A stretch of 64,000 nucleotides of DNA, taken from positions 310,001 through 374,000 of the forward strand of contig NZ_BDCC01000005.1 in assembly GCF_001613305.1 (NCBI RefSeq), read 5' to 3'. This DNA comes from Nocardia vaccinii NBRC 15922. Its GTDB lineage: Bacteria > Actinomycetota > Actinomycetes > Mycobacteriales > Mycobacteriaceae. A program made the translations under genes and the position numbers. The notes beneath the pieces are model-generated. The model did no database searches. It was given only the letters and a program-made list of their open reading frames with translations, and was not told the origin of the DNA. Below, piece after piece: positions 48,675-57,176 of this stretch; the first letter of the stretch is position 1; every line of letters starts with the position of its first letter.

Positions 48675-49712
48675 ATGGCGGAATTGGGTGTGGCCGTGAT
48701 CGGGTTCGGGCTGGCCGGTGCGGTGTTCCACGCGCCGCTGATCGCCGCGGAGCCCAGGATGCGGGTGGCCGCCGTGGTCACTTCCGCCGCCGAGCGCGCG
48801 GAGCGGGCGCGCGCGACGTATCCGGGTGTGCGGGTGGTGGCCACGGCCGATGAGCTGTTCGCCGATCCGGACGGTATCGATCTGGTCGTGATCGCCACAC
48901 CCAATCCCACGCACGCACCGTTGGCTATTCAGGCGCTGAACGCGGGACTGCCGGTGGTGGTGGACAAGCCGTTCGCACTCACCGCGGATCAGGCGCTCGA
49001 GGTGATCGCGACGGCCGAGCAGGCCGGGCTGGCCTTGTCGGTTTTCCAGAATCGCCGCTGGGACAGTGATTTTCTGACGTTGCGCCGATTGATCGAGGCC
49101 GGGGAACTCGGACAGGTGCGCCGCTTCGAATCCCGATTCGAGCGCTGGCGGCCGGTCAGCAAGGGGAGTTGGCGTGAGGTGGGCGAAGCCGCGGACGGTG
49201 CGGGCATCCTGTACGACCTGGGTAGCCATCTGATCGATCAGGCGCTCACCCTGTTCGGACCGGCGACCGAGGTCTACTGCGAATTGGATTGTCGCCGACC
49301 GGATGTGCGGTCCGACGACGATGCCTTCATCGCGCTGACGCACGACTCCGGCGTCCGCTCGCACCTGTGGATGAGTGCGGTCACGCCCCGGCTGGGTCCC
49401 CGAATGCGGGTACTCGGTTCGGAGAGCGGGTTTCTCATCTTCGGGCTGGACCCGCAGGAGGACGCGTTGCGTGCGGGGCGGCGACCCGACGACGGACAAC
49501 CCTGGGGCACAGTGGATTCGGAAAACTGGGGCTCACTGGGCACCCTGGACGACATCCACCCGGTGCCCGCCGAGCCGGGGAACTATCCGGCGTTCTACGC
49601 GGATATGGCAGCCGCCCTTCTGGACGGCGCGGCGGTCCCGGTCGATCCGAACGACGCGGTGGCCACCTTGCAGGTGCTGGAGGAGGCCCGGATGTCCGCC
49701 GCGGGCGAGTGA
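48675..49712 (+). CDS. Gfo/Idh/MocA family oxidoreductase
   Basis: A 345-residue NAD(P)-dependent oxidoreductase of the glucose-fructose/inositol dehydrogenase family. The N-terminal Rossmann domain has VAVIGFGLAGAVFHAPLI, then VVIATPNPTHAPLA and the conserved Glu/Asp-Lys-Pro in VVVDKPFALT (catalytic Lys). The C-terminal barrel begins about residue 125, with AGILYDLGSHLIDQALTLFG. This subgroup handles sugars or sugar-like substrates; which one is not shown. ATG 48675 follows GAAAGGCAG and gives the usual N-terminus. It stands alone on the plus strand. Confidence 0.9.
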   Translation: MAELGVAVIGFGLAGAVFHAPLIAAEPRMRVAAVVTSAAERAERARATYPGVRVVATADELFADPDGIDLVVIATPNPTHAPLAIQALNAGLPVVVDKPFALTADQALEVIATAEQAGLALSVFQNRRWDSDFLTLRRLIEAGELGQVRRFESRFERWRPVSKGSWREVGEAADGAGILYDLGSHLIDQALTLFGPATEVYCELDCRRPDVRSDDDAFIALTHDSGVRSHLWMSAVTPRLGPRMRVLGSESGFLIFGLDPQEDALRAGRRPDDGQPWGTVDSENWGSLGTLDDIHPVPAEPGNYPAFYADMAAALLDGAAVPVDPNDAVATLQVLEEARMSAAGE

Positions 49713-49784
49713 TCCCGCGAGAAATTCGCTCTCGGAACGTATTCCGCGTCGAAGCCCGCCGCCCGCCGAGGGCGGGCGAGACCC

Positions 49785-51335
49785 TCAGAGCTTACGCGAA
49801 CGCAGCTCGTGCCCCTTGGATGTCTTGCACCGCCCCGACTCCAGGTCCCACTGCCAGCCGTGCAGATTGCAGGTGAGGGTATTACCCTCCACCACACCGA
49901 ATTTCGACAGATCGGCCTTGAGGTGCGGGCAGCGGCGCTGCACCTCCCACCCGGCCAGTTCGGTCGAGGCCGAATCGTCGTGCGCCTCGGCGAACCAGCC
50001 GTCCGCGTAGGCGATTCGCTCATCGGTGAGGCATTTGAAGAACGTGTAGAGGAATTCGTTGTAGCCGCCGATGCGCCACGCCTGGAATCGCGTGGACAGG
50101 AAGATCGTGTTCACCCAATCGGGTTCCTGATCGCGCAGCACCGTGCGAACCAGCTGGGGGTCGATCCGGAAACCGTAGCGGTACCGGCCCTCGCCCTCGA
50201 TCGGCTCGCGCACCGTCCGCTTCGGGAAGTCCAATACGAAGGTCTGCTCGCCGAGCACCAGGCCGACCGGGTAGCCGATGCCGTCGCAGATCAGATCGCT
50301 CTGCGCCATGATCGGCTCGAACAGATCCTTCAGTTGTGGCAGCAGCGGTTCGTCGCCGGTCGCCCAGGTCGCCTTCTCCGCGGCCAGCGCCGGCGCCATC
50401 CGCTCGGCCATCCGCTCGATGTATTCGGGCTTGTCCCCGTAGATCTCGTCCGGATCGACCGGATGGGTGAGCTCGAGTTCCTTGCCGCGCACGTCGGCGA
50501 CCGAACCCGGAATCATCAGCACGCCACCGGAATTGCCGTGGATCCGCATCTGCTCGAGGAAGACGATCTGGTCCGGGAAGATGTTCCCGTTCTCTTCTGA
50601 GAAGCGGTCGCCGCGATCGTCGTTGAGGTAGCGCAACTCGTCGTCCAGAAAGACCGGGGGACCGGCCGAGGGGACCACCCAGGTCGCCCCGACCTGCTCG
50701 ATATAGCTACGCGCCCGGTCCATCCCGCGCTGCCGCTTCTGCTTACCGAAATTCGACTTGGTGCGCGCGGGGATGTCGTAGACCATCGGGTACCAGATCG
50801 CGCCCGAATACTGGAGCAGATGGATGTCGATGTGCCCGAACGTCTCGTGCAGGACGTCCATGTCGACCGGGCGGGCGTCGTTCATGTTGAAGCACACCGT
50901 CTCGCCGTCCGAGACGACCAGCCCGGAGTCGCCGATCGGACCGTCCGCGGGGGCGCGCAGCGCGATGATCATGATGTCCATCTCGCCGCCCGGTCCGGTG
51001 ATGGTCCGCTTGACCGAATTCTCGGTTTCGATGAACTTCGTGAAGCCGAGTTTCTCCAGTTCGCGACGCAGATCCGGGACCGGGTAGTCCGGCAGCAGAA
51101 CGGTCGTGTCCTTGCTGACGTGGTCGGTCAGGTGCTTCGCGTCGAAATGGTCGCGGTGCAGGTGCGAGACGTACAGGAAGTCACAGTTGCCCAGTTCGTC
51201 CCAGTCCAGTCCGGTGTTGTCCGGGAACGGGAACCACGATCCGAAATACGCCGGGTTGACCCAGGGATCACACAGGATCGTCCCGGCCGCGGTACGGATA
51301 TGGAACCCGGCGTGTCCGACGCTGGTGATCTCCAC
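49785..51335 (-). CDS. Metallo-beta-lactamase fold / Rieske 2Fe-2S protein (Rv3818-like)
   Basis: 516 residues, exactly the length I recall for M. tuberculosis Rv3818. The N-terminal half is a metallo-beta-lactamase fold: VGHAGFHIRTAAGTILCDPW, and the HLHRDHFD metal motif (about 60-67). The C-terminal 100 residues are a Rieske domain: CPHLKADL and CNLHGWQWDLESGRC supply the two Cys and two His for the 2Fe-2S cluster. A similar fusion occurs in CMP-N-acetylneuraminate hydroxylase-like and UlaG-like proteins, so an oxidation or hydrolysis is likely, but the substrate is unknown. GTG 51335 follows AGGAGGGAAG. Confidence 0.9.
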   Translation of the reverse strand: MEITSVGHAGFHIRTAAGTILCDPWVNPAYFGSWFPFPDNTGLDWDELGNCDFLYVSHLHRDHFDAKHLTDHVSKDTTVLLPDYPVPDLRRELEKLGFTKFIETENSVKRTITGPGGEMDIMIIALRAPADGPIGDSGLVVSDGETVCFNMNDARPVDMDVLHETFGHIDIHLLQYSGAIWYPMVYDIPARTKSNFGKQKRQRGMDRARSYIEQVGATWVVPSAGPPVFLDDELRYLNDDRGDRFSEENGNIFPDQIVFLEQMRIHGNSGGVLMIPGSVADVRGKELELTHPVDPDEIYGDKPEYIERMAERMAPALAAEKATWATGDEPLLPQLKDLFEPIMAQSDLICDGIGYPVGLVLGEQTFVLDFPKRTVREPIEGEGRYRYGFRIDPQLVRTVLRDQEPDWVNTIFLSTRFQAWRIGGYNEFLYTFFKCLTDERIAYADGWFAEAHDDSASTELAGWEVQRRCPHLKADLSKFGVVEGNTLTCNLHGWQWDLESGRCKTSKGHELRSRKL

Positions 51336-51376
51336 GAACTTCCCTCCTGAACGTTGCCGGTCACCCAGGGTACCGA

Positions 51377-52285
51377 CTACGAGGAGACGTCGCCGATGCA
51401 GTAACCCTGCTTGCCCGACTTCAGGGTGAATGTCCGGGTCTGCTCCACTCCGTCGGTGGTCAGGACCGAGGCCGAGACCGTGAGATACGGCCCGCGCAAC
51501 GCCGCCGAGGTCAGCGACCGGTCGACGAAGGACTGCACGTCGTCGACCTTGCCCGGTTCGGCGGCCAGCGGCGGGGTGGTGGCCCGGCCGGTGCCGGTGG
51601 GGTCCCAGGTTCCCGGGGTGGCCGCGCAGCGCAGCGGGTGGGTGGACTCCTTGTCCGCCGCGGCGAGCGGCGTCCCGGTGACGCGGTCGAGGTAGCGGCG
51701 GACGGTGTGCCGGGCGTCGGCGTCGTTGAACGTCGGTGTCGTCCCGGCCTGGAAGACCCGCGGACAGGCGTATCCGGTGTCGATATCGGTGCGTTGCGCC
51801 ACGACGGTGACCGCCCCGCGGCCGGCGCCCTGCCAGGTGATCGCGGTACCGTCGTCCACGCCAGGGCGCGCCAGGGCGCTGAGGATGGCGTTCTTGTCGG
51901 TGTACATGGACTGCACGTTCTGCGGAGCCACGGTCCAGCATTTGGCCTGCAGCCGGGCCGGTGAGACCGATTGCAGGTCCATGGCCCAGCGGGTGAGCGC
52001 GTCGGCGGCGGCGGAATCGCGTTTGGTGAGCGAGACGGTTACCGCGAGTTCGCCCGGCTTCGGCTTCGGCAGGGCCGGCGCGGCCGCCGCGGTGGCCGCC
52101 GCCGTCGTGGGCGATGCGCTCGTGGACGAGGCCACCGGGGCCTGCGGTTCGTCGGCGCGGTAGTCGGTGCCCTCGATACCCACCCGCGAATCGCAGCCCG
52201 CGACCAGTCCGGTCGCGATCAGTGCCAGCCCCCCGGCCAGTGCGTATCGGAGACGTCCACGCGAAGCCGGTCGGGGAAATTTCAC
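51377..52285 (-). CDS. Hypothetical lipoprotein
   Basis: About 302 residues from GTG 52285 (the frame is open to 52351). A basic N-terminus and hydrophobic core lead to the lipobox LVAGC, then an Ala/Ser/Thr/Pro-rich linker, then a soluble part with Cys pairs (KCWTVAPQ, YACPRVF, LRCAATP, YCIGDV). No family recognised. GAAAGAGG lies upstream of the chosen GTG. It is upstream of the MBL/Rieske gene by 41 bases on the same strand, so the pair may be cotranscribed. Confidence 0.8.
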   Translation of the reverse strand: MKFPRPASRGRLRYALAGGLALIATGLVAGCDSRVGIEGTDYRADEPQAPVASSTSASPTTAAATAAAAPALPKPKPGELAVTVSLTKRDSAAADALTRWAMDLQSVSPARLQAKCWTVAPQNVQSMYTDKNAILSALARPGVDDGTAITWQGAGRGAVTVVAQRTDIDTGYACPRVFQAGTTPTFNDADARHTVRRYLDRVTGTPLAAADKESTHPLRCAATPGTWDPTGTGRATTPPLAAEPGKVDDVQSFVDRSLTSAALRGPYLTVSASVLTTDGVEQTRTFTLKSGKQGYCIGDVSS

Positions 52286-52397
52286 TGCGGTGAACCTCTT
52301 TCCTGTACGCGTGTTCCGTTGTCTGAGCGGCGTGTGTGTGGACTGCGACACACGCCTGGGTGTAACCCGATGTGCCGGGGACTACGCTAGCGGAATT

Positions 52398-53195
52398 GTG
52401 GAACCCGTCTACCGGTCGATCATCGGCCTGGCCCGCACCGTCTTCTTCGCGCAGGGGCTGAAATTCGATGTCCGAGGGGCCGAGCGCATCCCCGCCGTCG
52501 GTGGCGCGGTCATCGCCATCAATCACACCGGCTACATGGACTTCACCTACGCCGGGCTGCCCGCACGCACCCCGAAACGGTACATCCGGTTCATGGCCAA
52601 GAAGGAGGTGTTCGACAGCGGCGTCTCGGGCCCGATCATGCGCGCGCTGCGGCACATTCCGGTGGATCGCTCGGCCGGGGCGGATTCCTACAAGGCCGCG
52701 CTGGAATATCTGCGCCGCGGTGAGCTGGTCGGGGTGTACCCGGAGGCGACGATCAGCCGCAGCTTCGAGATCAAGGAATTCAAATCCGGCGCCGCGCGCA
52801 TGTCGATCGAATCCGGCGTGCCGATCATCCCGATGGTGATCTGGGGTGCGCAGCGGGTGTGGACCAAGGGACATCCCAAACGTCTGGGTCGCACCAACAC
52901 TCCGATCCGGATCGCGGTGGGCGAACCGATCGCGCCGCCCGTGGTGGGTGACGGGGACGTCGGTGAGGCGGCCGCGGAACTGACCAAGCGCCTGCGCACG
53001 ACGATGCAGCAGATGCTCCAGGCGTTGCAGCAGGGGTACCAGCACGAACCCGGCGCGTACTGGGTTCCGGCTCGACTGGGCGGCGGTGCGCCCACACTGG
53101 AGGAGGCGAACGCGATGGACGCCGCGGACGCCGCCGCCAAGGCCGAACGCGCGGCGGCGAACCGGAATTCGGCCGGTGGCGAACCGGATCGGTAG
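52398..53195 (+). CDS. 1-acyl-sn-glycerol-3-phosphate acyltransferase (first of two)
   Basis: Phospholipid synthesis enzyme of the PlsC family: transfers an acyl chain to lysophosphatidate. 265 residues. Motif I is NHTGYMDF (His-x4-Asp), motif III is YPEATISRSFEIKEFKSGAA and motif IV VPIIPMVIWGAQRVW. The C-terminus is Ala/Glu-rich. GTG 52398 was chosen for the usual N-terminus; TACGCT, a possible -10, ends 9 bases before it. The next gene is a close paralogue. Confidence 0.93.
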   Translation: MEPVYRSIIGLARTVFFAQGLKFDVRGAERIPAVGGAVIAINHTGYMDFTYAGLPARTPKRYIRFMAKKEVFDSGVSGPIMRALRHIPVDRSAGADSYKAALEYLRRGELVGVYPEATISRSFEIKEFKSGAARMSIESGVPIIPMVIWGAQRVWTKGHPKRLGRTNTPIRIAVGEPIAPPVVGDGDVGEAAAELTKRLRTTMQQMLQALQQGYQHEPGAYWVPARLGGGAPTLEEANAMDAADAAAKAERAAANRNSAGGEPDR

Positions 53196-53231
53196 TCCGG
53201 CCGCGAGAGTGGATGCACAGGAGTTGTGAAT

Positions 53232-54005
53232 ATGGCGCGCGAACCCGTATTCGACGTTCTCACCGGATTGGTCCGCAGTGTGTTCTGGGCCCAGGGACTG
53301 CGGGTCGAGATCACCGGGCAGGAACATATTCCGCGTTCCGGGGGTGCGGTGCTGGCCGTGAACCACACCGCCTACCTGGATTTCATGGAGGTCGGGTTGG
53401 TGGGCCGCAACTCGGGCCGCAACGTGCGCTACATGATGAAGGCCGAACTCGAGCACGGCATCGTCGGCTGGCTCATGAAGCACTGCAAGGCGATCGGCGT
53501 CGATCGCAGCCACGGCGCGGAGTCGTACGAGCGCGCGGTGGCGGCGTTGCGGGACGGTGAGATCGTGGTCGTCTATCCGGAGGCGACGATCAGCCGCAGC
53601 TTCGAGCTGAAGGAATTCAAATCCGGCGCCGCGCGAATGGCGATCGAATCGGGTGCCCCGATCGTGCCGATGACGATCTGGGGCGCACAACGCGTCTGGA
53701 CCAAAGATATTCCGAAAGAACTGGGCCGCAAGCGTTTCCCGATCCACATTCGGATCGGCGAGCCGATCGCCCCGCCGCCCGGTGAGCTCACCGCCGCCGG
53801 AGTGGACGAGCTGACCGCCGAATTGCGTTCCCGCATGGCCGATCTGCTCGAGCTGGCACAGGCGGGATACGAGATGCCCGCGGGCGCGCCCTGGGTGCCC
53901 GCCCGGTTGGGCGGCAGCGCGCCCACCCCGGCACGTGCGGCGGTGCTGGACCAGGAGGAACTGGCCCGCCGCCGGGCCGCGGCCCAGCGCAAAGCGGTGA
54001 ACTGA
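53232..54005 (+). CDS. 1-acyl-sn-glycerol-3-phosphate acyltransferase (second of two)
   Basis: A 257-residue PlsC-family protein. Motif I is NHTAYLDF (His-x4-Asp), followed by YPEATISRSFELKEFKSGAA and VPMTIWGAQRVWTKD. The two tandem genes match in order of motifs and in long DNA stretches around the third motif, so they arose by duplication. ATG 53232 is preferred over GTG 53226 because AGGAG lies 8 bases before the ATG and only 2 before the GTG. M. tuberculosis has a similar set of tandem acyltransferases (Rv3814c-Rv3816c, from memory). Confidence 0.93.
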   Translation: MAREPVFDVLTGLVRSVFWAQGLRVEITGQEHIPRSGGAVLAVNHTAYLDFMEVGLVGRNSGRNVRYMMKAELEHGIVGWLMKHCKAIGVDRSHGAESYERAVAALRDGEIVVVYPEATISRSFELKEFKSGAARMAIESGAPIVPMTIWGAQRVWTKDIPKELGRKRFPIHIRIGEPIAPPPGELTAAGVDELTAELRSRMADLLELAQAGYEMPAGAPWVPARLGGSAPTPARAAVLDQEELARRRAAAQRKAVN

Positions 54006-54131
54006 GCCGCGGAACGGTTCGGCGGCACCGGGGTTCGGCGTTGTCCGGCGACGTGAACCTGTAGGGCCTTCGAGGCGTTCGGTGAGTCGTGCTGCGCGGG
54101 CCGGATCGCCTGTCGCCGTGGGTGATCGGGC

Positions 54132-55505
54132 TCAGTGCGGGGCCGGCTCGGGGTGTGTGTCGCCGCGCAGGGTTGCCGCCGCGCCGACGACGCCGATGGC
54201 GGCGGCGATCCAGAAGGCGAGGGGAAACCCGGTGGTCACCGCACCGGCCACGAGGGCGGCGGCGAGTTGGCTGCCGAAGGCGCCGCCGATCGTCCGGGAA
54301 ACGGTGTTGATGCCGTTCGCGGTGGCGGATTCGGCCGGGTCGACGACGCGGTGCAGGTACGCGGGCAGGGCGGCCATGACCAGGCCGGTGCCGATGCCGA
54401 TCGGGACGGCCCCCATCGCGAGTTCCCACAGACCCGCGTGGGCCAGGGCCAGGATCGCCGCACCGGCGGCGGCGACGATCAGGCCGAGCGTCAGCGGTAG
54501 GCGTGGGCCGCGCCGGGCGATGAGGCGTCCGGCGACGCTTCCGGCTGGTAGTACGACCAGTGTGGACGGCAGCATGATCAGTCCGGCGGTGGTGACGGAG
54601 GCGCCGAAACCGCCTGCCGTGACCGGTATTTCGGACAGTTTTGGGATCAGCACGTAGTAGATGAACTGCACGACGCCCAGCGCGAACGCGGACAGATGCA
54701 CGATTCCGGTGGAACGGTGCAGCACCAGATCCATTCGGATGAGCGGGAAGTGCAGGCGGCGTTCCAGACGCACGAACCCGATCAGCAGTGCGATGCCCGC
54801 CACCGCGCAGGCGAGCACGGCGATACTGGTCCAACCGCAGTTCGGGGCGAGGGTCAGCGCGACCAGGATTCCGGACAGGCCGCCCGCCAGCAGGACCACA
54901 CCGGCCGGATCGAGCCGCCCGCTGGATTCGACCGGGCCCTCGGGCACGGCGACGTACGTGAGAATCAGTGCGGCCGTCGCCAATACCGCGCCGATGGCGA
55001 AAAGCCAACGCCACGAGGCGTGGTCGACGACCAGTCCGCCGATCACCAGCGCGATCCCCGCGGCGCCGCCGACCAGCGCGGACAGGAAGCCCAGTCCGCC
55101 GTGCACCCGGTCGGGCGGAAGCACCGCCGGTACCGAACCGAAGGCCAGCGGCAGGATCGCCATGCTGACGCCCTGGGCCGCGCGGGCCGCGATGAGCACC
55201 CCGATCTGCGGGGCGGCCATGGCGACGAGCGTCGCGATCAGATAGATCCCGAGGACCGCGAGCAGGGTCCGGCGGCGGCCGAATCGGTCTCCGATGCGGC
55301 CGAACAGCGGCGTCAGGATCGCGCTGGCCAGTAGCGGCGCGCTCAGGACTGCCCAGGTCGCGGCGGTGGTGCTGGTGTGCAGCGCGTGCTGCAGGAAGCC
55401 GATGATCGGCACCAGCATGGTCTGCATCAGCGCGTACGACAGCACGCCGATGGCCAGCGCGGGCATGGCGAGGCGGTGGGTGGGTGGTGACGTCCGGGTG
55501 GTCAC
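54132..55505 (-). CDS. MFS transporter (multidrug efflux type)
   Basis: A 457-residue protein with 12-14 hydrophobic segments. The conserved loop 2-3 motif is GRIGDRFGRRRTL (about residues 67-79), followed by RAAQGVSMAILPLAF, typical of 14-segment drug-proton antiporters of the DHA2 or DHA1 type. Such pumps export drugs; none can be named here. GTG 55505 is preferred over the upstream ATG because AAGGAG sits 7 bases before it. Its promoter region holds two copies of a 17-bp palindrome and the divergent gene is a TetR repressor, a standard repressor-pump pair. Confidence 0.9.
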   Translation of the reverse strand: MTTRTSPPTHRLAMPALAIGVLSYALMQTMLVPIIGFLQHALHTSTTAATWAVLSAPLLASAILTPLFGRIGDRFGRRRTLLAVLGIYLIATLVAMAAPQIGVLIAARAAQGVSMAILPLAFGSVPAVLPPDRVHGGLGFLSALVGGAAGIALVIGGLVVDHASWRWLFAIGAVLATAALILTYVAVPEGPVESSGRLDPAGVVLLAGGLSGILVALTLAPNCGWTSIAVLACAVAGIALLIGFVRLERRLHFPLIRMDLVLHRSTGIVHLSAFALGVVQFIYYVLIPKLSEIPVTAGGFGASVTTAGLIMLPSTLVVLPAGSVAGRLIARRGPRLPLTLGLIVAAAGAAILALAHAGLWELAMGAVPIGIGTGLVMAALPAYLHRVVDPAESATANGINTVSRTIGGAFGSQLAAALVAGAVTTGFPLAFWIAAAIGVVGAAATLRGDTHPEPAPH

Positions 55506-55520
55506 GACGGGCTCCTTTCG

Positions 55521-55537
55521 TGCGAACAATGTTCGCA
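55521..55537. promoter_or_regulatory. TetR operator copy 1, TGCGAACAATGTTCGCA
   Basis: A perfect 8+1+8 palindrome just upstream of the MFS start (16 bases before GTG 55505). It is the same site as 55557-55573 except for the three central bases. Confidence 0.75.
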
Positions 55538-55556
55538 TTAGGTCACCCTAATTAAT

Positions 55557-55573
55557 TGCGAACGCTGTTCGCA
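55557..55573. promoter_or_regulatory. TetR operator copy 2, TGCGAACGCTGTTCGCA
   Basis: A TGCGAAC/GTTCGCA palindrome, extended to TTGCGAAC-GCT-GTTCGCAA. Its centre is 36 bases (about 3.5 turns) from the other copy. Between the two sites is a lower-GC stretch that probably holds the promoter. Confidence 0.75.
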
Positions 55574-55682
55574 AGAGGTCGTGCGGTAAATCGGTGTGAT
55601 GCCGGACGCCCACATCAGGACCGCTCGTTCGGCTCGATGAGGGTGTCAATACGCTCGCGTTCGGCAGATGGAAGGGAGTCGG

Positions 55683-56273
55683 GTGCGCGCACAACCGCTG
55701 AACAGGGCCGTCATCGTCGCAGCCGCCCGTCGCGTGGCCGACGCCGAGGGGCTCGCGGCGCTGACCCTGCGCCGGGTGGCCGCCGAACTCGACACCGGGC
55801 AGGCGTCGCTCTACCGGCACATCACCGACCGCCGCGAACTGCTGGCCCTGCTCAACGAGGACCTTGCCCTCGCCTTCCCGGTCCCGCGCGGCGGCACCGC
55901 CCGCGAACGCCTGACCTCCCAGTGGCTCGGTACCCACCGGGTGATGCTCGACCACCCCTGGGCCGCCCAGGTCGTCAACGAACCCACCTCGGTCACCGCG
56001 ACCTCCCTCCCGTTCGCCGAGGCCGCGATCGCCGCCTTCCTCGAGGCCGGTCTCGACGAGTCCGCGGCCGCTCGCGCTTACCGCGCCACCTGGCACCTGC
56101 TCATCGGCCAGATCGTCAACGACCACCCCCTCGGCCACCCCGGCTTCACCGTCGACCCCGCCGACTACCCGGCCCTGACCGCCGCCCGCCCCCACTTGTC
56201 GCACCTGGACTCCGCCGCGGAATTCGAATGGTCCCTGCACCAGCTCCTGGCCGGAATCCTCGGTCCGGAGTAA
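55683..56273 (+). CDS. TetR family repressor, probable regulator of the MFS gene
   Basis: A 196-residue TetR protein. HTH: RAVIVAAARRVADAEGLAAL, then VAAELDTGQASLYRHITDRR. The C-terminus resembles the TetR_C class of tetracycline-type repressors. Start GTG 55683 was chosen because GGAAGGGAG precedes it; an in-frame ATG at 55668 has none. It is divergent from the MFS gene with two perfect palindromes between, so it most likely represses that pump. It ends 5 bases before the convergent AraC gene stop. Confidence 0.9.
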   Translation: MRAQPLNRAVIVAAARRVADAEGLAALTLRRVAAELDTGQASLYRHITDRRELLALLNEDLALAFPVPRGGTARERLTSQWLGTHRVMLDHPWAAQVVNEPTSVTATSLPFAEAAIAAFLEAGLDESAAARAYRATWHLLIGQIVNDHPLGHPGFTVDPADYPALTAARPHLSHLDSAAEFEWSLHQLLAGILGPE

Positions 56274-56277
56274 GGAT

Positions 56278-57090
56278 TCAGGTGCGGAAGGCCGTGGCGC
56301 AGGGGGTGGCGGCGGGAAGGGCGCCGCGGAAGTAGGCGGAAGGCGCGGTGCCCATGAGGGTGCGGAATTCGGCGTTCATGTGGGACTGGTCGTAGTAGCC
56401 GTGCGTGGCGGCGGTGGTGGCCAGGGGATCGGGGCTGGGATCGGCCAGCACGCGCCGGATACGGCCGATGCGAGCGAATTGCTTGGGGGACAGGCCGATT
56501 CCGGTGGCGAACAGGGTGCGGAGTTGGCGCTCGCTGATGGCGAGGCGGGCGGCCACCTCGGGGACGGGGATCGACTCCTCGGCCAGGGCCGCGGTGGCCG
56601 CTTCCAACAGGCGGCGCTGGCGGTGGTGCTCGGGGGCATCGGAAAGTGACTGTGGCAGTGCGTTTTCCAGGATGCGCAGCGCTTCGTCCGGAGTGCTGTG
56701 CAGCAATCGGTCCTCGAATCCGGCCAGCGGGCCCGGGAAATCGGCCAGGGGGCGCACGCGGTCGGTCAGTTCGACCGCGGCGACGCCCAGCAGCGGCCGT
56801 ACCGCGGCGGGGGCCAGGCGCAGCCGCTGACATGCCGCGGACTCCTCGGCCTGTTTGTACGTCGCGCGGGTGCGCGGCCCGATCACCGCGACGTCGCGGC
56901 GGCCCGAGCGCTCGACCCGGATGACCACGGTGGTCACCGCCTGCGGGACGTGGGTGAACGGCGTGGCCAGATCATCGAGGAACGGGATGCGGCCGACTCC
57001 CGTGAGCCACGGCCGCAGGGCAGCCGGAACCGGGAGCGGGCGCTCGAACTGCTCGGTGGTGCGCACGGGCGCGATGGACAGGACGCTCAC
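56278..57090 (-). CDS. AraC family transcriptional regulator
   Basis: About 270 residues from GTG 57090; the frame is open to ATG 57162 but that would crowd the divergent gene. The N-terminal sensory domain has no recognised ligand motif. The C-terminal double HTH is clear: EVAARLAISERQLRTLFATG, then GYYDQSHMNAEFRTLMGTAP. It is 86 bases from the divergent NmrA-like gene, which it may regulate. The predicted DNA site is not visible. Confidence 0.88.
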   Translation of the reverse strand: MSVLSIAPVRTTEQFERPLPVPAALRPWLTGVGRIPFLDDLATPFTHVPQAVTTVVIRVERSGRRDVAVIGPRTRATYKQAEESAACQRLRLAPAAVRPLLGVAAVELTDRVRPLADFPGPLAGFEDRLLHSTPDEALRILENALPQSLSDAPEHHRQRRLLEAATAALAEESIPVPEVAARLAISERQLRTLFATGIGLSPKQFARIGRIRRVLADPSPDPLATTAATHGYYDQSHMNAEFRTLMGTAPSAYFRGALPAATPCATAFRT

Positions 57091-57176
57091 CACATCGACT
57101 GTAAGCGCGTTCGACGCCGAGCGGTCCTGCCGAAATTTCCTATGGCGGAGGGTCCGGACCACGCCAGGCTGAGCTC

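Noticed and set aside
51336..53747. Minus-strand open frame that extends the MBL/Rieske frame upstream through the lipoprotein and acyltransferase genes
   Set aside because: Only the part from GTG 51335 has homology, and a strong ribosome binding site sits just before it.
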